In this document: positions 7,702 to 14,185 of the stretch, piece by piece | Position numbering within the stretch: the stretch's first letter is position 1 | Layout of the letters: each line of letters begins with the position of its first letter | Origin: Myxococcales bacterium | GTDB taxonomy: Bacteria; Myxococcota; Myxococcia; Myxococcales; Myxococcaceae | Direction of reading: 5' to 3' | DNA length: 64,000 nt | Assembly: GCA_020846875.1 (NCBI GenBank) | Contig: JADLDB010000056.1 | Coordinates: 62,001-126,000 of the forward strand | Translations under genes and position numbers: made by a program | Notes under the pieces: model-generated | Told to the model about the DNA's origin: nothing | Seen by the model: the letters and a program-made list of their open reading frames with translations, nothing else | The model's database searches: none

Positions 7702-8737
7702 GGCGGGTCACCTCGTCGCAGAAGGCGTGCACGGCGTCCGGGTCCGTGTCCTTGTGGATGCCGTGCCCCAGGTTGACGATGCAGCGCCGGTACTGGCTCG
7801 TCTCCAGCATGGTGGCCAACAGGTGCCGCACGCGATCTCGCGCCACGTCGGCGCCGGCCATGAGGAGGATCGGATCGACGTTGCCCTGCAGGATGGACCT
7901 CGGGAAGCGGGCGCGGGCCTCCCGCCAGTCCACCCGCCAGTCGAGGCTGAAGCCGTGGGCGCCGGTGTCCGCCAGCACGGGCAGCAGGTGAGCTCCTCCG
8001 CGCACGAAGAGCAGCACCGGCACGCCCCTCGCGGCGAGGGGCTGGGTGATGCGGCGGAGCGCCGGCACGCAGAAGCGCGCGTAGTCCTCGGCGTCCAGCA
8101 GCCCACCCCAGGTGTCGAAGAGCTGCACGCAGTCGGCGCCGGCGTCGGCCTGCGCGGCCAGGTACTCGGCGGCCACGTCGGCGAGGATCCCCAGGGCCTT
8201 CTGGGCCAGCCACGGCTGCTGGTGCAGCATGATCCGCGCCTTCGCGAAGTCGTCGCTCCCTCCGCCTTCGGTCGCGTACGCGAAGAGCGTGAAGGGCGCG
8301 CCCGCGAAGCCGAGGATCCCGTAGCGATCTTCCAGGGTGGTGCGCAGGTGACGCACCGCCTCGCTGACGAAGGACAGGCGCTGCGCGACGCCGTCGACCG
8401 TCCAGGCCGAGAGGTCGGCCGCGGTGGACAGGGTGTTGACCAGCCGCGGGCCCTCGCCGGGGCCGAAGGTGACGCCCAGGCCCATCGCCTCGGGCACGGT
8501 GAGGATGTCGGAGAAGACGATCGCCGCGTCCAGGCTGAGGCGCTCCAGCGGCTCGCGGGCCACCAGGGTGGACAGCTCCGGCTGGCGGCAGACCTCCCAG
8601 AAGCCGTGCTGGCGGCGCACCTCGCGGTACTGGGGCAGGTAGCGGCCCGCCTGGCGCATCAGCCACACCGGAGGGCGGTCGACGGCCTCGCCACGGAGAG
8701 CAGCGAGGAAGCGCGCGCGGGGATTCATTCCCGGCAT
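7694..8737 (-). CDS. hemE: Uroporphyrinogen decarboxylase
   Basis: Decarboxylates the four acetate side chains of uroporphyrinogen III to give coproporphyrinogen III. The 347-aa protein has the signature RPPVWLMRQAGRYLPQYRE near the N terminus, the catalytic Asp in AAIVFSDILTVPEAMGL, and the C-terminal NLGHGIHKDTDPD. It is the first gene of the minus-strand hem operon. Start choice: ATG at 8737 (MPGMNPR) or the second ATG at 8728; neither has a strong ribosome-binding site, so a very short leader is possible. The divergent promoter region shared with hemD is immediately upstream. Confidence 0.96.
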   Translation of the reverse strand: MPGMNPRARFLAALRGEAVDRPPVWLMRQAGRYLPQYREVRRQHGFWEVCRQPELSTLVAREPLERLSLDAAIVFSDILTVPEAMGLGVTFGPGEGPRLVNTLSTAADLSAWTVDGVAQRLSFVSEAVRHLRTTLEDRYGILGFAGAPFTLFAYATEGGGSDDFAKARIMLHQQPWLAQKALGILADVAAEYLAAQADAGADCVQLFDTWGGLLDAEDYARFCVPALRRITQPLAARGVPVLLFVRGGAHLLPVLADTGAHGFSLDWRVDWREARARFPRSILQGNVDPILLMAGADVARDRVRHLLATMLETSQYRRCIVNLGHGIHKDTDPDAVHAFCDEVTRHG

Positions 8738-8759
8738 TACTCATCTACCCACGCCTGAG

Positions 8760-8778
8760 CAGTGTCACCACAGTGTCA
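8760..8778. promoter_or_regulatory. Pho-box-like direct repeat in the hemE/hemD divergent promoter
   Basis: The octamer CAGTGTCA occurs twice (8760-8767 and 8771-8778), 11 bp apart start to start. This gives TGTCA-N6-TGTCA, the same core and spacing as the E. coli Pho box bound by PhoB. OmpR/PhoB-type regulators commonly bind tandem repeats at ~11-bp spacing, and such a regulator is encoded in the operon starting 23 bp away. Binding by that regulator is inference. No convincing -10 element is seen on either side. Confidence 0.5.
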
Positions 8779-8823
8779 TGTGGCCGGCCGAGGCCTCGAG
8801 GGTTGTGCAAAGGAGGCGGGTGC

Positions 8824-9582
8824 ATGGACGCGCCGGTGGACAGCACCTGGCTGTTGACGAGGGAGGCGGAGGACGCCGCCCTCGACGCCGAGGGGTTGTC
8901 GAAGGCGGGGGTGAAGTGGGCCAGCGTGCCGTGCATCGAGTTCGTCACGAAGGCGTGGCCCGAGTGGCCAGCGCGCGACGGGACGCCGGTGCTGTTCATC
9001 ACCAGCCGGAGAGCGGCGACGGCGGTTCCGCCGGGGGACGCGTGGCGCGCGAAGGACACGCCCGGGCTGATCGCGGCGACGGCGCCGGTGACGAGCGCCT
9101 GGCTCGAGGCGCACGGCCACCCGGTGGACTTCTGGGCGCACGGCGGAGCGGAGGGCCTGGCGCGGACGCTGGTGGCGGCGTGGCAGGCCCAGGGCCGGCC
9201 GGCGTGGCACGTCCGCTACCCGGCGAGTGACGCGGGCCAGCACGCGCCCGAGCAGGAGAACGCGGTGGCGCTGCTCAAGACGGTGGGCGCGGTGGATCGC
9301 GCGGTGGTGTACGAGACGCGGGCGGCCCAGGGACTGGAGGAGCGGCTGGAGCCCTTCCTCCTGGCACCGTACAGCTTGAGCTTCTCGAGCCCTTCCGCGG
9401 TGAAGGCCTTCCTTGCGGCGTGCCCCAGGGGATCGCGCGTGGCGGACCGGGTGGTGTGCTTCGGCGCGTCCACCGCGCGCGCCTGGAGCGTGGGCCGGCC
9501 CGAGAGCTGGCCCCAGGGTGAGCTGTCGGAGTCGTCGTTGGTGGAGACGATCACGTCGAGTCAGGAGCCAGCCAGGTCATGA
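8824..9582 (+). CDS. hemD: Uroporphyrinogen-III synthase
   Basis: Cyclises hydroxymethylbilane with ring-D inversion to uroporphyrinogen III. The family is poorly conserved, so the call rests on weak two-domain features and position. Visible are WLLTREAEDAA at the N terminus, LFITSRRAATAV (the F-x-S/T-x-x-AV strand), RAVVYETRAAQGLEERL (family vYeT) and LSFSSPSAVKAFL, the most typical HemD motif. Start ATG 8824 (MDAPVDSTWL) is chosen because of a strong Shine-Dalgarno AAAGGAGG at 8809-8816; an upstream GTG/ATG extension lacks one. The stop overlaps hemB by 4 bp (ATGA). About 252 aa, normal for the family. Confidence 0.88.
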   Translation: MDAPVDSTWLLTREAEDAALDAEGLSKAGVKWASVPCIEFVTKAWPEWPARDGTPVLFITSRRAATAVPPGDAWRAKDTPGLIAATAPVTSAWLEAHGHPVDFWAHGGAEGLARTLVAAWQAQGRPAWHVRYPASDAGQHAPEQENAVALLKTVGAVDRAVVYETRAAQGLEERLEPFLLAPYSLSFSSPSAVKAFLAACPRGSRVADRVVCFGASTARAWSVGRPESWPQGELSESSLVETITSSQEPARS

Positions 9583-10628
9583 GCCAGAGCCTTCCCGTCC
9601 GGCTTCGCCGGCTGCGCCGCACCCCCTCGATGCGCGCGCTCTTCACCGAGGTGTCGGTGACGCCGGGCGATCTGGTGCAGCCGTACTTCATCGTCCCCGG
9701 GAAGGGGCAGAAGGCCGAGACGCGGCCGGGCGTGGGCCTGTGGCAGTTGTCGCCGGACATGCTGCGGGAAGAGGTGCAGCAACTGGCGAAGGGCGGGGTG
9801 GGCGGGGTGATGTTGTTCGGCGTGCCGGATCACAAGCGCGACGACGGGAAGGGGCTGGACAAGCAGCTCGCACCGCTGGAGGCGGCGGTGAAGGAAGTGA
9901 AGGCCACTGCGCCCGAGCTGCCCCTGTTCGCCGACGTGTGCCTGTGCGCCTACACCTCGCACGGCCACTGCGGCCTGGTGAAGGACGGTGAGATCGTCAA
10001 CGACGAGTCGGTGAGGGTGCTGTCGGAGATGGCGGTGCTGTTGGCGAGGTGGGGCGTCGACTTCGTGTGTCCGTCGGACATGATGGACGGGCGGGTGCGG
10101 GCGATCCGCCTGGCGCTGGACGAGAGCGGGCTGGAGCAGACGGCGATCCTCTCCTACGCGATCAAGATGGCGTCGGCCTTCTACGGGCCGTTCCGCGAGG
10201 CGGCGCACTCGGCGCCCAGCTTCGGCGATCGCAAGAGCTACCAGATGCCGGCGAACAACCGGCGTGAAGCGCGGCGGGAGCTGCTCGCCGACGTGGAGGA
10301 GGGCGCCGACGCCCTGCTGGTGAAGCCGGCCATGACCAACCTCGATCTGCTGCGCGACGCCCGTGAGGCCACCGACGTCCCGCTCTTCGCGTACCAGGTG
10401 TCGGGGGAGTACGCGATGATGCGGGCCGCCGGGGACGCGGGGCTCATCGACTTCGAGCGCGCGGTGGACGAGTCGCTGGTGTCGATCAAGCGGGCGGGGG
10501 CAGACGTGATCGTCAGCTACGCGGCGCGGGCGATGTGCCGGAAGGAGCGGGGTTGGCGCGTCGGTCAGGCTGCGGGTACGTCGCCCGTCGTCGAAGAAGC
10601 GTCATCAGCGGGAATAGCTCAGCGGTAG
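9579..10628 (+). CDS. hemB: Delta-aminolevulinic acid dehydratase (porphobilinogen synthase)
   Basis: Condenses two 5-aminolevulinates to porphobilinogen. The zinc-type active site is present: DVCLCAYTSHGHCG with C121, C123 and C131. The two Schiff-base lysines are K196 (SYAIKMASAFYGPF) and K249 (LLVKPAMTNLDLL). The start forms ATGA with hemD. The frame has no stop at the usual HemB end (after about SYAARAM); it continues ~25 residues and terminates at a TAG in the D-arm of the downstream tRNA-Gly, so 21 bp of the CDS overlap the tRNA gene. An undetected frameshift near 10530 could also produce this tail. Length is 349 aa against the usual 325-340. Confidence 0.95.
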   Translation: MSQSLPVRLRRLRRTPSMRALFTEVSVTPGDLVQPYFIVPGKGQKAETRPGVGLWQLSPDMLREEVQQLAKGGVGGVMLFGVPDHKRDDGKGLDKQLAPLEAAVKEVKATAPELPLFADVCLCAYTSHGHCGLVKDGEIVNDESVRVLSEMAVLLARWGVDFVCPSDMMDGRVRAIRLALDESGLEQTAILSYAIKMASAFYGPFREAAHSAPSFGDRKSYQMPANNRREARRELLADVEEGADALLVKPAMTNLDLLRDAREATDVPLFAYQVSGEYAMMRAAGDAGLIDFERAVDESLVSIKRAGADVIVSYAARAMCRKERGWRVGQAAGTSPVVEEASSAGIAQR

Positions 10629-10679
10629 AGCATCGCCTTGCCAAGGCGGGGGTCGAGGGTTCAAATCCCTTTTCCCGCT
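10608..10679 (+). tRNA. tRNA-Gly(GCC), copy 1
   Basis: A 72-nt cloverleaf: acceptor GCGGGAA pairs with TTCCCGC at the 3' end, discriminator T at 10679, D arm AGCTCAGCGGTAGAGC, anticodon loop TTGCCAA with anticodon GCC, and T arm GAGGGTTCAAATCCCTT. No CCA is encoded. It begins inside the last codons of hemB, so it is probably read from the hemD-hemB transcript and processed out. It is identical to copy 2 at 14060-14131. Confidence 0.97.
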
Positions 10680-10695
10680 CTCAATTTTGGCTCGT

Positions 10696-10739
10696 AAGTG
10701 GCCGGTCCCCGAAGAGATTCAGGGACCGGCCGCTTCGTT
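10696..10739 (+). terminator. Rho-independent-like terminator after hemB/tRNA-Gly copy 1
   Basis: A 14-bp stem, 10696-10709 against 10722-10735 (core GGCCGGTCCC / GGGACCGGCC), with a 12-nt loop and one G-T pair, followed by a weak T-containing tail (CGTTC). The stem is strong but the U tract is poor. It would end the hemD-hemB-tRNA transcript. Confidence 0.65.
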
Positions 10740-10972
10740 CTCGGCTCCAGTTGCCCCCATAGAGCCCCTCGGTGGCAAATCGAGCGCCCGCGCATCACGA
10801 GGTGATGTGCAAAGCTGTGTCAGGTCGTGCGTGGTGAGACGCTTCGCGAGGCCGGCCGACCATGGGCACCACGTTCTTCACCCCTCGCGTCCCTGACGGG
10901 GTTCAGCGTGTAGGGATGCCGAGCGCCCTCGCGTGCTGCCGTCCGAGGTCGTTGTCGTCGTAGCTCCAGACC

Positions 10973-11260
10973 TCACCACCGCAGTGCTCGTCGGCTTGGT
11001 TCGCCTCGGGCTCGACACAGCGGAACGGTGCGAGCTGCGGCTGCGCCATGGGCATCAGCCCAAGAACGGCCTCCGTGCGAGAACGCCACATCGGCGAACG
11101 GCCGATCGTCCGGGTCTGGGAGATGGCCGGCGAAGGTCGCATCAGCAACCTCAACCCCCAATGACTGGAAGGTCGCGATGACGGTGGCGACATCGCCTGG
11201 GTCGAAGCCGAACTTGGGGCGCCTCACCAGGACATTGGTGTCGATGACCACCGTCGTCAT
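10973..11260 (-). pseudogene. Decayed PIN-domain toxin (VapC-like, COG1569 type)
   Basis: The frame starts MTTVVIDTNVLV, the first PIN acidic motif, with an ATG overlapping the antitoxin stop by 4 bp. It then jumps directly to RRPKFGFDPGDVATVIATF and LPDPDDRPFADVAF, which in intact PIN toxins lie well downstream. About 40-50 residues carrying the middle acidic residue appear deleted. After DVAF the sequence stops resembling the family and the rest seems frameshifted (no following GAD-LVTGN motif). It is probably an inactive remnant of the toxin partner. Nothing recognisable is seen in 10740-10972. Confidence 0.7.
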
Positions 11261-11574
11261 CGAGACGACCGACGACGTGTCTTACGGGCCTCAGCGATCT
11301 CGGCTTCGATCTCCTCGTCGGTCAGCTTGTCGAGCCCGGTCTTCACCGCGTGTTCTCGCATTCTGGCGATGGCCTCCGCTCCTCTGCGGGCCACCACTTC
11401 TCGTTGCTCGTCGAGCTTCTTGAGGCGGTCCAAATCCGCGATGGGCACAACCGCGACCTGGGCCTTGCCGTTGCGCGAGATGACGACGCGCTCGCCACCG
11501 TAGGCGACCCGGCTGATGACCTCGGAGATCTGGCTTCGCACCTCGCTGGCTGGAATCTCGGCGGGCTGGGACAT
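11257..11574 (-). CDS. Phd/YefM-family antitoxin
   Basis: A 105-aa protein starting MSQPAEIPAS. Its N-terminal half, IPASEVRSQISEVISRVAYG, then ERVVISRNGKAQVAVVPIADLDRL, is the typical Phd/YefM fold: helix, then the GKxxAxVVP strand. The C-terminal half is charged and helical, as in toxin-neutralising tails. The ATG at 11574 is chosen over an in-frame start 7 codons upstream because GGAGG lies 8 nt before it. The 4-bp overlap with the PIN remnant is normal for a toxin-antitoxin operon. The antitoxin appears intact while the toxin is not, so it may now act only as a DNA-binding autoregulator. Confidence 0.85.
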   Translation of the reverse strand: MSQPAEIPASEVRSQISEVISRVAYGGERVVISRNGKAQVAVVPIADLDRLKKLDEQREVVARRGAEAIARMREHAVKTGLDKLTDEEIEAEIAEARKTRRRSSR

Positions 11575-11594
11575 GGGCTCTACCTCCAGCGGCA

Positions 11595-11629
11595 ATAGTA
11601 GCGATGGACGTCATTTTGTACAACATGAC
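11595..11629 (-). promoter_or_regulatory. Antitoxin promoter with overlapping palindromic operator
   Basis: On the minus strand TTGTAC (11618-11623) and TACTAT (11595-11600) are 17 bp apart, a plausible sigma-70-type promoter. A near-perfect 20-bp palindrome, 11610-11629 (GTCAT-t-TTGTACAA-c-ATGAC, 9 of 10 pairs matched), covers the -35 region. Phd-type antitoxins repress their own promoters through such palindromes, so this is the likely operator. Confidence 0.6.
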
Positions 11630-11694
11630 CAGCACGGGCCGCTCGGCTGCTCGGCCGCTGGGCGGCCACGCGTGCAGCTTCGGATCAAGCTGGC

Positions 11695-13965
11695 TTAGTT
11701 GATGCAGCTCAGCACCACCGGCGCCGACGCGTTGTTGTCCACCCGGCACTCGCGCACCTGCGTCTGCACCTGCGCGTAGACGGTGGCCAGCCCGTTGAGC
11801 ACCTCGCCGTCGGAGATCGTCAGCGTGAGCGCCTCGGACTGCGCGGGCCCCAGGGTGCGCGTGGTGGACGCGCTGCCGAGCACCGTCCCCGTGGGCGGCG
11901 CGCCCTTCATCACGTCCACGCGGATCCCCGGAGGCAGCGGCGCCTCGCCCAGGTTGCGCACCAGCACCCTCACCCGCGATTGGCCCTCGCACGCAGACGA
12001 CACGTTGGCTACCGCGTCCGCCGCGGCGAACTCCAGGCCCGGCTGTTTCTGCTGGCGGAAGTTGTTGAGCCCCGGCTCCAGCCAGTTGGACTTCTGCACC
12101 CGCGGCACGGTGCCGTCCTCCTCGATGTTCGTCACCGAGTAGGCGTGCTGGTTCCAGATCCGCCGCGTCACCACCCAGTTGTCGCTCTGGCTGGAGAAGA
12201 CGCGCAACCCCGACGTGCCCGGAAGCCCCGGCCCGCAGGTGAAGGCGTAGGCGTTGGACACCACCACCAGGTCCGCCTGGCCGTCGTTGTCCACGTCAGC
12301 TACCAGCGGGTACTCCACCAGCGTGCCGCTCGTGTTGCACAGCGTGAGCTGATCCGCCCCCGTCGCGCTGTCGTAGACGTGTAGGGCCAGCTCGTCGGCG
12401 TAGACGACCTCGGTGCGCCCGTCGCCGTCGAAGTCGAACAGCGAGCTCCCGGTGGCCGCCGACGAGCAGTCCTGCGTCTGCCGCACCCAGAGGAAGGTGT
12501 CCGGGCCAGCGATCGCCGGGTTCATCAGCTTCTTCCCGTCGAACACCGCGTAGCCGACACCTCCCGCCAGCGCCACGTCCGGCGTCCCGTCGGCGTTGAA
12601 GTCCCCCACCGTGGGAGGCCCCCCGCCATGCATCGAGCCGGCCGAACCCGCGGGGCACAGCGTCGGGCTCAGGGTGCTGTTGATGTCCACCGGCCCGCGC
12701 ACCACCGTCGCCTTGCTCGGCGCGGCGGCGTCGTAGCGCCAGACGAACATCGCGTGCGAGGCGTAGTCGATCGACACCACCTCCGGCTGGCCGTCGAGAT
12801 CGAGATCCGCCACCGCCGCCGCGCTGCCGGGGAGCCCGGGGTCCGCGAGCGCCGTGCCGTCGGCGTTGAGCGCCACGTTGCCGCCGACCACGTCCAACTG
12901 TCCGTCGCCGTCCAGGTCCGCCACCGTCGGCCCTGCCGCAGTGCTGGCCAGCGGACGCAAGACGGCGCCCGTCGCCGCGGCGAAGATCTGCGTCTCCGTC
13001 ACCACCTCCACCGAGCCGTCGGCGCCCAGATCGACCAGGTACACGTACCGGCACCCGTTCGCCGCCACGTCCCACAGCGTCGAGCCGTCGGCGCGCAGAG
13101 CCACCAGGCGCCCCAGTCCGCAGCCCACCACCTCGTTGCCCGGCTGGCCGTCGATGTTCCCGCTCGCCAGTTGCGAGGAGGCGGCCAGCACGCCCGGACG
13201 GCTCCACTTCTCCACCAACTGTCCACCGCGCACGGTCAGCGCGTGCACGGTTCCAAGCTGGGTGTAGGCCCCGGCGGCGAAGGTGATGAAGGCGAGATCC
13301 GGCAGGTCGCTGGCCGTCACCTTGCCGTCGCAGTCGTCGTCGTCGAGCTGCGTGACGATGGGCGCCATCATGATGTCGCTGGTGTACGGCGAGCTGGTCA
13401 CGCCGCCCCACGCGTACTTCTGCACCGTCGCGAACGGCGCAGAGGAGGGGGCGAAGCGGCACTGCTCGACGCAGGTCACCCCCGCGCCGGGGTTCCCTCC
13501 GTCCACGGGCGTGCACACCGGGGGCCTCGGCAGGCACCGCCCGGTCGGCGCGGAGCCGCCGGTGCACACGCCGCCGTCCATGGCCACGCCGGCGTCCGGC
13601 GGCACTGCTCCCGAGAAGTCGCAGAAGCCCCCGTCACAGTCGTTGCTCTCGCGGCAGTCGGCGCCGGGCGACACGCAGTGGTTGAAGGAGCACAACTGGG
13701 CCGAGGCGCAGCACTCGCTTCCGCACGCCGCCGCCACCGCGCAGCACGTCCCGCCCGCGCACACGCCGCCGTCGCCGCAGGGCGTACCGTCCACGCACGC
13801 GCTGCCTCCGCCGCCGCCCATCCCTCCGTCTCCCGCGCCGCCGCCAGCGCCACCTCCGCCGCCGCCTCCTCCTCCCATACCGGCGTCACCGCCGATGATC
13901 ACGGTGCTGCTGCAGTTGCAGCCGGCGAAGGCCAGGAGGACCAGCATCAGCAGGGCAGGGCGCAT
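11695..13965 (-). CDS. Large lipoprotein with Cys-rich segment and FG-GAP/VCBS-like repeats
   Basis: 756 aa. The lipoprotein signal is MRPALLMLVLLAFAGC, with lipidated Cys at 16. A low-complexity Gly/Asp linker follows (about 25-55), then a Cys-rich region (about 57-150) with spaced CxxGxC motifs. The body carries repeats of the DxDxDGxxD kind (LDGDGQLDVV, LDLDGQPEVV, FNADGTPDVAL, FDGDGRTEVV, DNDGQADLVVV), the calcium-binding loops of FG-GAP/integrin-like beta-propellers. The C-terminal ~100 aa look like a CARDB-type adhesion domain (VRVLVRNLGEAPLPPGIRVDV). Probably surface-exposed. Its function is unknown. It lies alone between the two tRNA-Gly genes. Confidence 0.8.
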   Translation of the reverse strand: MRPALLMLVLLAFAGCNCSSTVIIGGDAGMGGGGGGGGGAGGGAGDGGMGGGGGSACVDGTPCGDGGVCAGGTCCAVAAACGSECCASAQLCSFNHCVSPGADCRESNDCDGGFCDFSGAVPPDAGVAMDGGVCTGGSAPTGRCLPRPPVCTPVDGGNPGAGVTCVEQCRFAPSSAPFATVQKYAWGGVTSSPYTSDIMMAPIVTQLDDDDCDGKVTASDLPDLAFITFAAGAYTQLGTVHALTVRGGQLVEKWSRPGVLAASSQLASGNIDGQPGNEVVGCGLGRLVALRADGSTLWDVAANGCRYVYLVDLGADGSVEVVTETQIFAAATGAVLRPLASTAAGPTVADLDGDGQLDVVGGNVALNADGTALADPGLPGSAAAVADLDLDGQPEVVSIDYASHAMFVWRYDAAAPSKATVVRGPVDINSTLSPTLCPAGSAGSMHGGGPPTVGDFNADGTPDVALAGGVGYAVFDGKKLMNPAIAGPDTFLWVRQTQDCSSAATGSSLFDFDGDGRTEVVYADELALHVYDSATGADQLTLCNTSGTLVEYPLVADVDNDGQADLVVVSNAYAFTCGPGLPGTSGLRVFSSQSDNWVVTRRIWNQHAYSVTNIEEDGTVPRVQKSNWLEPGLNNFRQQKQPGLEFAAADAVANVSSACEGQSRVRVLVRNLGEAPLPPGIRVDVMKGAPPTGTVLGSASTTRTLGPAQSEALTLTISDGEVLNGLATVYAQVQTQVRECRVDNNASAPVVLSCIN

Positions 13966-13994
13966 GGCGCGGCACTCTACAAGACACGAAGTGC

Positions 13995-14024
13995 TTGACG
14001 CGTCCCCCCGCGCGCCGCTACGAG
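13995..14024 (+). promoter_or_regulatory. Possible promoter of tRNA-Gly copy 2
   Basis: TTGACG at 13995-14000 and TACGAG at 14019-14024, spacer 18 bp, about 35 bp upstream of the tRNA. The -35 is a good match, the -10 only partial. Copy 2, unlike copy 1, has no upstream gene on the same strand and needs its own promoter. Confidence 0.4.
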
Positions 14025-14059
14025 GTGCCCCCTCTTCGGACGCTTCACCCGAAGGACAT

Positions 14060-14131
14060 GCGGGAATAGCTCAGCGGTAGAGCATCGCCTTGCCAAGGCG
14101 GGGGTCGAGGGTTCAAATCCCTTTTCCCGCT
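14060..14131 (+). tRNA. tRNA-Gly(GCC), copy 2
   Basis: Base-for-base identical to copy 1 (10608-10679), including discriminator T and the following C; identity ends there on both sides. Anticodon GCC, no encoded CCA. It is followed directly by a strong terminator. Confidence 0.97.
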
Positions 14132-14134
14132 CAG

Positions 14135-14168
14135 AAAAGCCTCCGGGAGACCGGGGGCTTTTTGTTTT
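14135..14168 (+). terminator. Rho-independent terminator of tRNA-Gly copy 2
   Basis: A perfect 12-bp stem (14135-14146 with 14151-14162, one T-G pair), GAGA tetraloop, then T-rich TTGTTTT. A textbook intrinsic terminator 4 nt after the tRNA. Confidence 0.9.
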
Positions 14169-14185
14169 CAGGAGGAGGCCGGCAC

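Noticed and set aside
10680-14059. A prophage or integrative element with integrase
   Set aside because: The tRNA-bracketed segment suggests past integration, but no integrase, transposase or phage gene is present, so no mobile element is annotated.
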